From positions 1-9,964 of the forward strand of contig DAIDAH010000099.1 in assembly GCA_027310735.1 (NCBI GenBank): 9,964 nt of DNA. Reading direction: 5' to 3'. The stretch is from Methylotenera sp. (GTDB lineage Bacteria > Pseudomonadota > Gammaproteobacteria > Burkholderiales > Methylophilaceae). The position numbers and the translations under genes were made by a program. This document shows, one piece after another, positions 1 to 7,598 of this stretch (positions are counted from its first letter, which is position 1; each line of letters opens with the position of its first letter). The notes under the pieces were generated by a model, which saw nothing but the letters and a program-made list of their open reading frames with translations, was not told the origin of the DNA and did no database searches.

Positions 1-527
1 ATATAAGGCTGGTAATAACAATTGCTAGACTCAACATCCTCATCATCAACAATCTTAATGTGAGTACCACCACTTCCGCCAACCAGCTTTCTTAAATAAA
101 TAACGGCACTAACATCAGCACCGTCATTAGTGTGAAGTTGCTTGAACAGCTCTGGACACTGAATATTATTTCGCTGCAAGACATCAAAAAACACTAACGG
201 AGTTTTTACTGCTCGCACCACTAATGGCATATTCCCAATCAGCGGAAATAACTCAGCAACTTGCTGTAACAACTCTGGTTGCGCTTCAAAACCGCTGCCA
301 TACACAAAACCTAGATATTGACTGGCATCCAGCTTATTTACTGCATCCATCAATGCCTTAGCATCAAACCCATCACTACAATAATCAACCAGCACCACTG
401 CATCAGCCAACTCAACTGTCTGCCTATCTGCAAAAGCATCGATCGCTGTAACGGTGTAACCTGCCTGTTTAGCCGCGACCACAAAGGGTCGCGCGGACAA
501 AGCAATAATTAAGAGTGACTTTTTAAT
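1..527 (-). CDS. ATP-grasp family protein, probable H4MPT-biosynthesis ligase (3' end cut by window edge)
   Basis: The frame is open from 527 down to the left edge, about 175 residues, with a stop at 531-533. It would begin (I/M)KKSLLIIALSARPFVVAAK, then AGYTVTAIDAF, which resembles the N-terminal nucleotide-binding fold of ATP-grasp proteins encoded beside methylotroph H4MPT genes (the Orf17/OrfY type of Methylobacterium). A glycine-rich GGSGGTHI stretch near residues 149-156 fits the ATP-grasp nucleotide loop. Such proteins are needed for dephospho-H4MPT synthesis, but the exact reaction is not settled. It follows mtdB on the same strand. No ATG lies near the expected start: in-frame candidates are ATT at 527 (overlaps mtdB by 19 nt and keeps the first beta strand), TTG at 500 and GTG at 482. 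I chose 527 on protein logic; no clear Shine-Dalgarno site supports any of them. The C-terminal catalytic part lies outside the window. Confidence 0.7.
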   Translation of the reverse strand, partial: MKKSLLIIALSARPFVVAAKQAGYTVTAIDAFADRQTVELADAVVLVDYCSDGFDAKALMDAVNKLDASQYLGFVYGSGFEAQPELLQQVAELFPLIGNMPLVVRAVKTPLVFFDVLQRNNIQCPELFKQLHTNDGADVSAVIYLRKLVGGSGGTHIKIVDDEDVESSNCYYQPY

Positions 528-1426
528 AACTCACGCGCCAATTTAAACGCTGCCATAAATTCAAGATATTTTGGTTTTTCAAATGGCTGATCTGATGGCA
601 TCATTTGTTTAAGCAATTGATGTTGCGTAATATACTTCAGCTGACCTACAGCCATAGCACCAATACCATAGGCTTTAGTACCTTCAATCAAAGCACCATC
701 ATCACTTACGCCAACACCTTCTGCACCCAAAGGTGATACGGCATTCACGTCAGCTACGATTTTTAATTGTTTAGCGTGAGCCAAATGCACTTGGCTCAGC
801 ACTTGTACGCCAGCAGCAGCTGCACAAATCGCAATATCTGTTTTTGAGATAATATCCATTTTTTTCTCATCAGTTGTACCATCAACCACAACCATGTTTA
901 TTTGATACTTCTCGTTCCAAGCCTTGGCTTTTTCCTCGACCTCTTCTACTGACTTATGCGCAACTAACTGCACTACAGCGCCTTGTTGCGCAGCAATGAT
1001 ACCCACACAACTTCCCACTGGGCCTGTCGCACCAAAGATACTGACAACTTTACCAGTCAACGTTTCATCTAACTGGCTTTTTAGGTGATATTCAACTTTA
1101 GCAATCATTGCAGCCGCGGTTGTAAAAGCACCTGATGGATCAGCAAAAACTGAGCAAGCAAACGGTGCAAACATCGCTTTCTTAGAAGCGTCCAACATCT
1201 GCATAGCCAGATCAATATCACGACCACCAATAAAAATACCTTCGAGTTTAACGCCAGATAAACCACGTGAAAAAATAGCATCTTGAGTCAGGCCAGTAAC
1301 TTCAGACAACGCGACATTGGTATATGGCATAACCTTAGCAAATCCGGCATCAAACGCCATGTTGACATCAAACGGACTGGCGTTCTTAGCCGCTGTAAAT
1401 AAATGCAAAATTCTAGCTTTTTCCAT
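509..1426 (-). CDS. mtdB: NAD(P)-dependent methylene-tetrahydromethanopterin dehydrogenase MtdB
   Basis: MtdB oxidises methylene-H4MPT to methenyl-H4MPT in the cytoplasm, with NAD+ or NADP+, as part of H4MPT-linked formaldehyde oxidation. The 305-residue protein is close to the usual length of about 300. Near the N-terminus, SPFDVNMAFDAGF (residues 17-29) and GLTQDAIFSR (45-54) match what I recall of Methylobacterium MtdB rather than the NADP-specific MtdA. A Rossmann dinucleotide loop, FGATGPVGS, lies at 131-139. VADVNAVSPLG (224-234) and GIGAMAVGQLKY (254-265) are further family motifs. It is preceded 64 nt upstream by beta-RFAP synthase on the same strand and its 3' end probably overlaps the ATP-grasp gene, so the three look co-transcribed. 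An AGGGA sequence lies about 12 nt before the ATG, a rather long spacing. Confidence 0.93.
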   Translation of the reverse strand: MEKARILHLFTAAKNASPFDVNMAFDAGFAKVMPYTNVALSEVTGLTQDAIFSRGLSGVKLEGIFIGGRDIDLAMQMLDASKKAMFAPFACSVFADPSGAFTTAAAMIAKVEYHLKSQLDETLTGKVVSIFGATGPVGSCVGIIAAQQGAVVQLVAHKSVEEVEEKAKAWNEKYQINMVVVDGTTDEKKMDIISKTDIAICAAAAGVQVLSQVHLAHAKQLKIVADVNAVSPLGAEGVGVSDDGALIEGTKAYGIGAMAVGQLKYITQHQLLKQMMPSDQPFEKPKYLEFMAAFKLARELLKSHS

Positions 1427-1490
1427 AGTTTTAAGTTTTCCCTGAGAGTTTATCGTGTGAAGTAGATGTTGTTACTATTGATTAATTCGT

Positions 1491-2516
1491 TCAAAGCAAT
1501 TCTGCACCATGATTACGTGCTGTGCAAATCAACCATGTTAGCGCAGGATCTTTAAATGTTGTTTTAAGTTGCTGTAAATGTTTTTCTGCTTCAACAGTAT
1601 TTTCAAATACTGCGAAGCCAGTCGGCCCCCAAGAGCTTTGCCCAAAACAAGCGACACCAACATCTTCCAGATGCTGAAGCACTGAAGCAACGAGCTTGCT
1701 AGCATAACGGCCACCTTGTGCAGGCGCGAAGTAATCACCAACGTGAGACTGCAAAGCCTGTATGCTATTACCGAATGCCAACAAATCATGCTCAACCAAT
1801 GCCGGCATTGCCTGCATGAGCACATGCCGACATAAATAAGCTGCTAGATTTTCTGAGAAAAATGGTAGCTGATTAAAAGCTACACGCTCCTCTTCACCAT
1901 GAATACCTGGCTGGCTAGAATCAAAAATCAGCAAAATACGCCAAGCTGCAGGAAAATCATAACGTGCTAATAGCGGCGGTATCTTTGAAACGGATGTGTT
2001 TAATTGATGAGCGGCTGACGCACTAAAGTTTGTTGCTCGACCACCATCAATCAAAACCCCCCCATGATCAAACGCGGCAATGCCGATTCCTGACCGGCCG
2101 CCCCGCCCCGTTAATACGGCAAGTTGTGCTGCGCTTAAATTTAATTTATGTAAGCGGCTAACGGCTGCGCCAACAACCAAAGCCGATTGGGTACCTGAAC
2201 CTAAACCGGCATGTTCAGGAATATGTTGCGCTATATTGATATTAACACTACCAGCTAAGTCTAATTTTTCAATCAGTTGCTGCGCAATAACAGCCGCTCT
2301 AGAAAGCGTGGATGCTGGTACTGTGATATCACCAGTGACTTCAAACTTTTCAGCTACTGTCGCAGATATTTTTAAACTAGGTTCAGCCAAACTTAAACCT
2401 ATACTGCCAAATTTACGCCCCAAACCGCCATGCAAATCAAAAAAACCCATATGCAAACGACCACTGCTCGCTACGGCGATGCTTTTACTTGGCGTCGTTG
2501 TCATTATTTTTTTCAT
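1491..2516 (-). CDS. mptG: Beta-ribofuranosylaminobenzene 5'-phosphate (beta-RFAP) synthase
   Basis: This enzyme condenses 4-hydroxybenzoate or p-aminobenzoate with phosphoribosyl pyrophosphate, with loss of CO2 and PPi, in the first committed step of methanopterin synthesis. The archaeal name is mptG; methylotroph papers call it orf4. At 341 residues it has the usual length. The family shares the GHMP-kinase fold: SGRLHMGFFDL (residues 18-28) is the N-terminal signature, and HIPEHAGLGSGTQSAL (98-113) is the GHMP-type glycine-rich loop. GRGGRSGIGIAAFDHGG (137-153) and FGQSSWGPTGFA (291-302) are family hallmarks. The start is uncertain: ATG at 2516 and ATG at 2504 are both in frame and neither has a strong ribosome-binding site; either leaves the domain intact. 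It heads the minus-strand H4MPT group and is divergent from ppsA. Confidence 0.92.
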   Translation of the reverse strand: MKKIMTTTPSKSIAVASSGRLHMGFFDLHGGLGRKFGSIGLSLAEPSLKISATVAEKFEVTGDITVPASTLSRAAVIAQQLIEKLDLAGSVNINIAQHIPEHAGLGSGTQSALVVGAAVSRLHKLNLSAAQLAVLTGRGGRSGIGIAAFDHGGVLIDGGRATNFSASAAHQLNTSVSKIPPLLARYDFPAAWRILLIFDSSQPGIHGEEERVAFNQLPFFSENLAAYLCRHVLMQAMPALVEHDLLAFGNSIQALQSHVGDYFAPAQGGRYASKLVASVLQHLEDVGVACFGQSSWGPTGFAVFENTVEAEKHLQQLKTTFKDPALTWLICTARNHGAELL

Positions 2517-2876
2517 TCGGTTTTTTCATTTTGATGCATCGCATCATTTAGCTATAATTTCGTGGCTGTTATATTTGTGATAAATAACTTACACATTTTA
2601 GCTGACAGCTACAATTTTTAATACATCGGCGTTAAAAGTAATAATAAAATTCTATTTGAATACACATTAATCTAAAAGCACTGGTTTTAATACCGATTTT
2701 CAGGTGACAATACGCGCATATTTAGGCAAAATATCCTACTAGCTCAGTCAACTTAAAATTCTTAATTAAGCTTCGCATCATTCATTAAGCTCTATTTCTA
2801 CAAAAATGACTTTTATTTAGCCTAATTTAATAGCATCAAAAACTTCACCATTTGTTTGAACATCTAAGGAACAATC
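2517..2876. other. Divergent intergenic region between beta-RFAP synthase and ppsA
   Basis: This is a 360-bp AT-rich non-coding stretch with no plausible gene. It must carry the promoters for both directions. The clearest is the rightward promoter at 2531-2558. For the leftward gene a TATAAC hexamer (minus strand, 2568-2573) lies about 50 nt before the start codon but lacks a convincing -35 box. A small inverted repeat, TAGCT-N3-AGCTA, lies at 2599-2611. The segment 2620-2860 has no clear hairpin or recognisable riboswitch. Confidence 0.7.
2531..2558 (+). promoter_or_regulatory. Candidate sigma70 promoter facing ppsA
   Basis: TTGATG (2531-2536), a 16-nt spacer, then a perfect TATAAT (2553-2558). 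Transcription would start near 2565 and give ppsA a leader of about 310 nt. The -35 box begins only 15 nt from the beta-RFAP synthase start codon, so the promoter lies in that gene's own upstream region. A second, closer ppsA promoter cannot be excluded. Confidence 0.5.
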
Positions 2877-5249
2877 ATGTCAGGCCACGTTATTCCATTT
2901 GAAAATCTACGAAACAGCGACGTCTCTTCTGTTGGCGGTAAAAATGCCTCGTTAGGCGAAATGATTTCACAGCTATCCGCTAAAGGCGTACGCGTGCCTA
3001 CAGGCTTTGCAACAACAGCTGATGCTTACCGCGAGTTCTTGGCTCAAAATGGCTTAGATACAAAAATTAACGCTGAACTTGATAAATTAAACGTTGATGA
3101 CACGCAAGCGCTTGCCACTTGCGGCAAACAAGTACGCGAATGGATTATGGCCGCGCCATTTCCAGCCGCACTCAATCAAGCAATTGCAGAGCAATATGCA
3201 ATCCTTACTGCAAAATCTGGTAACGGTGCAACATTCGCAGTCCGTTCATCTGCGACAGCAGAAGACTTGCCTGACGCATCATTTGCTGGGCAACAAGAGT
3301 CATTCCTAAATATTCAAGGTCTGGATAACATTCTGCATGCCATTAAAGAAGTGTTCGCTTCTTTATATAATGACCGTGCAATTTCATACCGCGTGCATAA
3401 AGGCTTTGTACATGCTGACGTTGCGTTATCTGCGGGCATCCAACAAATGGTGCGCAGTGACATTGGTTGTGCAGGCGTAATGTTCACCATTGATACCGAG
3501 TCAGGCTTTAAAGACGTTGTATTTATCACCTCATCTTATGGCTTAGGCGAAACGGTAGTACAAGGTGCGGTCAATCCTGATGAATTCTATGTACACAAAC
3601 CAATGCTAGCCCAAGGCAAACCAGCCATTGTGCGCCGCACGATGGGCTCTAAGCTCATTAAAATGGTGTTTAGTGATGCAACACAAGCCGGTAAAAGTAC
3701 CAATACCGTTGATGTAGACGCCTGCGATAGCGACCGTTATTCACTTTCAAACGAAGATGTTTTGGAGTTAGCACGCTACGCCATGACCATTGAAGCGCAC
3801 TACGGCTGCCCAATGGACATCGAGTGGGGTAAAAATGGTGTTGATAACAAACTTTATATCTTACAAGCACGTCCTGAGACCGTGAAATCTCAAGAGTCTC
3901 TAAAAAACATCACCGAGACATTTAAACTCAACAAACACAATGAAAAACCATTGGTAGTTGGTCGTGCTGTGACACAAAAAGTAGGCGTTGGCCCAGTACG
4001 CATTGTGCTTGATCCGGCAGACATGCACTTGGTACAACCAGGTGATGTATTGGTTGCAGACATGACAGACCCTAACTGGGAACCAGTCATGAAGCGCGCC
4101 AGCGCACTAGTCACTAACCGCGGTGGCCGTACTTGCCACGCAGCGATTATTGCCCGTGAGCTAGGCATCCCAGCCATTGTTGGTGCGGTAAACGCAACCG
4201 ATGTGTTGCGAGAAGGCGAAGTCGTGACGGTATCATGTGCTGAAGGTGAATCTGGCTTTGTTTATCACGGTAAACTTAACTATGACGTAAGTACGCAAGC
4301 AGCGGCAACATTACCACCAGCGCCTTGCAAAATCATGATGAACGTAGGTAATCCTGACATGGCATTTGGCTTTGCAAAAATCCCAAATGATGGCGTAGGT
4401 TTAGCACGTTTAGAGTTTGTGATTAATAACATGGTCGGCATCCACCCAAAAGCCATTTTAAATGTCGATGCCATGCCATCTGCAATTCAAACCACGATTA
4501 AAAATCGTGCACGCGGTTATGCAAGCCCGAAACAGTTCTACATTGATAAAGTCGCTGAAGGCGTAGCAACCATTGCAGCGGCGTTTTATCCAAAACCAGT
4601 CATTGTGCGTACTTCTGACTTTAAATCTAACGAGTACAAAAAGTTAGTAGGCGGTGAGATTTACGAGCCAGATGAAGAGAATCCAATGATTGGCTTCCGC
4701 GGTGCAGCGCGCTATATGGCTGAAGACTTCAAAGAATGCTTTGCCATGGAATGTGCTGCCATGAAAAAAGTGCGTGATGAAATGGGCTTAGTCAACGTAG
4801 AGCTAATGATTCCATTTGTACGCACCCTTGCTGAAGCTAAAGCTGTGACTGAAATTATGGCTGCCAATGGTCTAAAACGTGGTGAAAATGGTTTGCGCCT
4901 GATTATGATGTGCGAAATTCCATCTAACGCCTTGTTAGCAGAACAGTTCCTCGCTTATTTTGATGGTTTCTCAATCGGTTCTAACGACTTGACGCAACTT
5001 ACTTTGGGCATGGATCGCGATTCAGGCATTCTGGCAGATGGTTTTGACGAGCGTGATGAAGCCGTAAAAGCATTGATTAAAATGGCCATTAACACCTGCA
5101 ACCGCCTAGGTAAATATGTTGGTATTTGTGGTCAAGGTCCTTCTGACCATCCGGATTTTGCAGAATGGTTAGTGGCTGAAGGCATCAAGTCCATCTCGCT
5201 TAACCCAGATACAGTCGTGACAACTTGGCAACGAATCGCTAAAAAATAA
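2877..5249 (+). CDS. ppsA: Phosphoenolpyruvate synthase (pyruvate, water dikinase)
   Basis: PpsA converts pyruvate, ATP and water to PEP, AMP and phosphate, the gluconeogenic entry from pyruvate. The 790-residue length is almost that of E. coli PpsA (792). The N-terminal ATP/pyruvate-binding domain covers about residues 1-340, with GGKNASLGEM at 20-29, AVRSSATAEDLPDASFAGQQ at 121-140 and the ILQARPET edge at 328-335. The swivelling phosphohistidine domain has GGRTCHAAIIARELGIPA at 416-433: His421 is the phosphorylated residue and Thr419 the site targeted by PpsR. The C-terminal PEP-binding barrel has GSNDLTQLTLGMDRD at 701-715 and GICGQGPSDHP at 749-759, with catalytic Cys751. An AAGGA site at 2866-2870 lies 6 nt before the ATG. 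The next gene is its regulator ppsR. Nothing looks damaged. Confidence 0.97.
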   Translation: MSGHVIPFENLRNSDVSSVGGKNASLGEMISQLSAKGVRVPTGFATTADAYREFLAQNGLDTKINAELDKLNVDDTQALATCGKQVREWIMAAPFPAALNQAIAEQYAILTAKSGNGATFAVRSSATAEDLPDASFAGQQESFLNIQGLDNILHAIKEVFASLYNDRAISYRVHKGFVHADVALSAGIQQMVRSDIGCAGVMFTIDTESGFKDVVFITSSYGLGETVVQGAVNPDEFYVHKPMLAQGKPAIVRRTMGSKLIKMVFSDATQAGKSTNTVDVDACDSDRYSLSNEDVLELARYAMTIEAHYGCPMDIEWGKNGVDNKLYILQARPETVKSQESLKNITETFKLNKHNEKPLVVGRAVTQKVGVGPVRIVLDPADMHLVQPGDVLVADMTDPNWEPVMKRASALVTNRGGRTCHAAIIARELGIPAIVGAVNATDVLREGEVVTVSCAEGESGFVYHGKLNYDVSTQAAATLPPAPCKIMMNVGNPDMAFGFAKIPNDGVGLARLEFVINNMVGIHPKAILNVDAMPSAIQTTIKNRARGYASPKQFYIDKVAEGVATIAAAFYPKPVIVRTSDFKSNEYKKLVGGEIYEPDEENPMIGFRGAARYMAEDFKECFAMECAAMKKVRDEMGLVNVELMIPFVRTLAEAKAVTEIMAANGLKRGENGLRLIMMCEIPSNALLAEQFLAYFDGFSIGSNDLTQLTLGMDRDSGILADGFDERDEAVKALIKMAINTCNRLGKYVGICGQGPSDHPDFAEWLVAEGIKSISLNPDTVVTTWQRIAKK

Positions 5250-5261
5250 ATAGCCTGTAAT

Positions 5262-5294
5262 GGGCTTTGCTATTCATTTATAATTGCAAAGCCC
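5262..5294 (+). other. Stem-loop between ppsA and ppsR
   Basis: GGGCTTTGC (5262-5270) and GCAAAGCCC (5286-5294) are perfect 9-bp arms around a 15-nt AT-rich loop, starting 12 nt after the ppsA stop. No U-run follows, so it does not look like a simple intrinsic terminator. It could be a 3'-end stabiliser, processing site or partial attenuator that lowers ppsR relative to ppsA. Confidence 0.6.
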
Positions 5295-5344
5295 TGTAGC
5301 CATGAACCTCTCAAATTGCGGGAGATAATTTTCAAGGGCACCTA

Positions 5345-6151
5345 ATGCAAGAACGTACAGTATTTTTTATTTCAGATGGTACCGGCATTACGGCGGGTTC
5401 TTTGGGAAAACTTCTGGAACACTTCCCCAATACGCACTTCAAGCAAGTGCGTATGCCCTTTACTGATACCTTAGATAAAATCCAGCACGCTCAAGAAGTC
5501 ATCCTGCAAGCAACTGAGCAATCTGGCTCTCGTCCTGTCGTTGTGATGACTTTAGGAAATATTGAGTTACGCAATGCATTAAAAGAATCCAACGCGTATT
5601 TCATTGACCTGTTCAACACGTTTATTGATCCGCTAAGCATAGAACTTGATCAGAAGCCATTGCGAGGTGCAGGTATTGCGCATAGCGTAATGGGCAGTAG
5701 CTACAATGACCGTATGGAAGCAATTAACTTTACGCTTAATCACGATGATGGCATGACCCACGCAGGTTTAGAGCAAGCAGAAGTGATTCTAATAGGCGTT
5801 TCACGTTGTGGAAAAACGCCCACTAGTGTTTATCTAGCGATGCAATATGGAGTAAAGGCTGCCAACTATCCATTAATTCCGGAAGACTTTGAGCGCGGCA
5901 CTTTACCATCTGTGCTACATAAGCATCTTAATAAGATTTTTGGGCTGACAATTAAAGCCGAACGCCTGCACTCGGTACGTACAGAACGCAGAGCCGATAG
6001 TTTTTATGCTTCTTTGGAAAATTGCCGCAATGAAATTACAACTGCAGAACGCTTGATGCGCGAAGCAGGCATCCCTTGGGCAGACTCTACGAGCCGTTCA
6101 ATTGAAGAACTGTCTACGATTATTTTAGAGAAAATACGACACCCAGCTTGA
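5345..6151 (+). CDS. ppsR: PEP synthase regulatory protein (bifunctional kinase/pyrophosphorylase, DUF299)
   Basis: PpsR inactivates PEP synthase by ADP-dependent phosphorylation of the threonine two residues before the catalytic histidine, and reactivates it by phosphate-dependent dephosphorylation. The 268-residue protein is close to the family length of about 270-280. The N-terminal FFISDGTGITA (residues 7-17) is a family signature. The P-loop-like motif GVSRCGKTPTSVYLA lies at 151-165, and NHDDG at 132-136. ATG 5345 is preceded by AAGGG (5334-5338) at 6-nt spacing. It lies 95 nt after ppsA on the same strand; the partner's target residues are intact (Thr419, His421), so a working regulatory pair is expected. 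The stop codon lies inside a hairpin that may end the transcript. Confidence 0.96.
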   Translation: MQERTVFFISDGTGITAGSLGKLLEHFPNTHFKQVRMPFTDTLDKIQHAQEVILQATEQSGSRPVVVMTLGNIELRNALKESNAYFIDLFNTFIDPLSIELDQKPLRGAGIAHSVMGSSYNDRMEAINFTLNHDDGMTHAGLEQAEVILIGVSRCGKTPTSVYLAMQYGVKAANYPLIPEDFERGTLPSVLHKHLNKIFGLTIKAERLHSVRTERRADSFYASLENCRNEITTAERLMREAGIPWADSTSRSIEELSTIILEKIRHPA

Positions 6152-6179
6152 TAGCTAAAAATTAAATTATCAAACTGGG
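6142..6179 (+). terminator. Hairpin overlapping the ppsR stop codon
   Basis: CCCAGCTTGATA (6142-6153) pairs with TATCAAACTGGG (6168-6179): 12-bp arms with one mismatch and a 14-nt A-rich loop. It contains the ppsR stop codon. No strong U-run follows, so termination here is plausible but not certain. Confidence 0.45.
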
Positions 6180-6197
6180 AGTTTACTGAAGTAATAA

Positions 6198-6230
6198 AAT
6201 AAAGAGGTTGGAACAACTCACCTCATTATT
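6198..6230. terminator. Candidate bidirectional terminator between convergent ppsR and fabF
   Basis: AATAAAGAGGT (6198-6208) and ACCTCATTATT (6220-6230) form an 11-bp stem with one mismatch and an 11-nt loop. The GC core (GAGGT/ACCTC) is flanked by A-rich sequence on the left and T-rich on the right, so either strand gives a hairpin followed by a U-rich tail. It starts 9 nt downstream of the fabF stop, a suitable place to end fabF as well as ppsR. Confidence 0.55.
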
Positions 6231-6239
6231 TCAAATATA

Positions 6240-7472
6240 CTAAATCTTTTTAAACACAATACTGCCGTTAGTACCACCAAAACCAAAATTGTTTTTCAAG
6301 GCATACTCAATGTGCATATCACGCGCTGTATTAGCACAGAAATCCAAATCACACTCTGGGTCTTGATTGAAAATATTAATCGTTGGTGGAGACACCTGAT
6401 TGTAAATTGAAAGCACTGTAAATACAGACTCCAATCCACCAGCACCACCAAGCAAATGACCAGTCATAGACTTCGTTGAATTCACAACCAGTTTTTTAGC
6501 ATGATCACCAAATGCAGCTTTAATTGCGTTAGTTTCATTAGAGTCACCTAATGGAGTTGATGTACCGTGCGCATTGATAAACTGTACAGCATCTGCATTA
6601 ATGCCTGCATTATGCATCGCATTACGCATAGAGCGGCGTGGTCCATCCATGTTTGGAGCTGTCATATGATATGCATCAGCACTCATACCATAGCCGCTTA
6701 ATTCAGCATATATTTTTGCACCACGTTTTTTTGCATGCTCATACTCTTCCAGTACCATGACACCGGCACCCTCACCTATCACAAAGCCATCACGATCTTT
6801 ATCCCAAGGACGACTAGCCGTCGCAGGATCATCATTACGGGTTGAGAGTGCACGTGATGCAGCAAAGCCACCTACGCTAAGGCGCGTAATCGCAGCTTCA
6901 GCACCACCTGCAATCATGACATCAGCATCCCCATATTCGATCATACGAGATGCGTCACCGATTGAATGCGTACCTGTAGTACAAGCAGTAACAATCGCAA
7001 CATTTGGACCTTTAAAACCAAACATGATGGATAAATTACCTGAAATCATGTTGATAATCGTGCCAGGAATGAAGAATGGCGATATTTTGCGAGGACCTGA
7101 CTGGTGGTACAGCACATCAGTATCTTCAATGAGCTGCATGCCACCAATACCTGAGCCAATTGAAACACCAATGCGCTCAGCATTTTCTTCAGTTGCAACG
7201 ATACCTGAGTCTTTTACCGCCTCTATAGCTGCAGCTAAGCCGTATTGAATAAATGTATCCATCCGCCTTGCATCTTTTGCTGTAAGAAAGTCTTCAACGT
7301 TAAAGTCTTTCACTTCACCAGCAATGGTAGAGGAAAATGCACTTGCATCAAATTTTGTAATTTGTGTAATGCCAGATTTACCGGCAATAATATTATCCCA
7401 TGCAGCTTTCACGCCAATACCCACAGGTGAAACTACACCAAGGCCAGTGACAACTACTCTGCGTTTATTCAT
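6240..7472 (-). CDS. fabF: 3-oxoacyl-[ACP] synthase II (KAS II)
   Basis: FabF condenses malonyl-ACP with acyl-ACP in the elongation cycle of type II fatty-acid synthesis. The 410-residue length is typical. It has a thiolase-like fold with the Cys-His-His triad visible: nucleophile Cys164 in VTACTTGTHS (161-170), His302 in INAHGTSTPLGD (299-310) and His339 in NSTKSMTGHLLGGAGG (331-346), which also carries Lys334. The C-terminal NNFGFGGTN (394-402) is a further KAS hallmark. The N-terminal RRVVVTGLGVVSPVG (4-18) fits the start at 7472, and AAGGT lies about 8 nt before the ATG. It is the last gene of the fab group, 126 nt after acpP and separated from it by a strong hairpin. It converges on ppsR. 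Confidence 0.97.
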   Translation of the reverse strand: MNKRRVVVTGLGVVSPVGIGVKAAWDNIIAGKSGITQITKFDASAFSSTIAGEVKDFNVEDFLTAKDARRMDTFIQYGLAAAIEAVKDSGIVATEENAERIGVSIGSGIGGMQLIEDTDVLYHQSGPRKISPFFIPGTIINMISGNLSIMFGFKGPNVAIVTACTTGTHSIGDASRMIEYGDADVMIAGGAEAAITRLSVGGFAASRALSTRNDDPATASRPWDKDRDGFVIGEGAGVMVLEEYEHAKKRGAKIYAELSGYGMSADAYHMTAPNMDGPRRSMRNAMHNAGINADAVQFINAHGTSTPLGDSNETNAIKAAFGDHAKKLVVNSTKSMTGHLLGGAGGLESVFTVLSIYNQVSPPTINIFNQDPECDLDFCANTARDMHIEYALKNNFGFGGTNGSIVFKKI

Positions 7473-7538
7473 AGGATTTAACCTTAGGATTATTTAATTA
7501 AATTTTATCTTTTAGAGATACTTAAAAGACAAGTGATT

Positions 7539-7578
7539 GTGGGTAGCAAGCTTCTAACTCAAGAAACTTGCTACCCAC
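7539..7578 (-). other. Strong stem-loop in the acpP-fabF gap
   Basis: GTGGGTAGCAAGCTTCT (7539-7555) pairs with 7562-7578, giving 17-bp arms with one mismatch and a 6-nt loop. On the minus strand it lies 20 nt after the acpP stop. The sequence following it on that strand (AATCACTTGTCTTTT) is only loosely U-rich, so it could be a leaky terminator or a 3'-end stabiliser that raises acpP mRNA above fabF mRNA. Confidence 0.7.
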
Positions 7579-7598
7579 ATTTGAATTATTTATTTGAC

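Noticed and set aside
318..512. 64-residue open frame on the plus strand at the left end
   Set aside because: It lies opposite the ATP-grasp reading frame, which has a recognisable protein sequence; this frame does not.
2533..2540. GATGCATC palindrome near the beta-RFAP synthase start
   Set aside because: An 8-bp palindrome is common by chance and no matching half-sites or repeats were seen nearby.
2080..2580. 166-residue open frame on the plus strand
   Set aside because: It is antisense to the well-supported beta-RFAP synthase, has a Pro/Lys/Ala-rich composition typical of shadow frames, and matches no family I recognise.
2620..2860. Possible small RNA or small ORF in the divergent region
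   Set aside because: No start with a ribosome-binding site, no stable hairpin and no terminator were visible; only AT-rich sequence.
6757..7248. 163-residue open frame on the plus strand
   Set aside because: It is the reverse of conserved fabF sequence; no ribosome-binding site or motif supports it.
7502..7532. Possible fabF promoter (TTGTCT, 17 nt, GATAAA on the minus strand)
   Set aside because: The -10 hexamer matches consensus poorly and the region is AT-rich throughout, so it was not listed.
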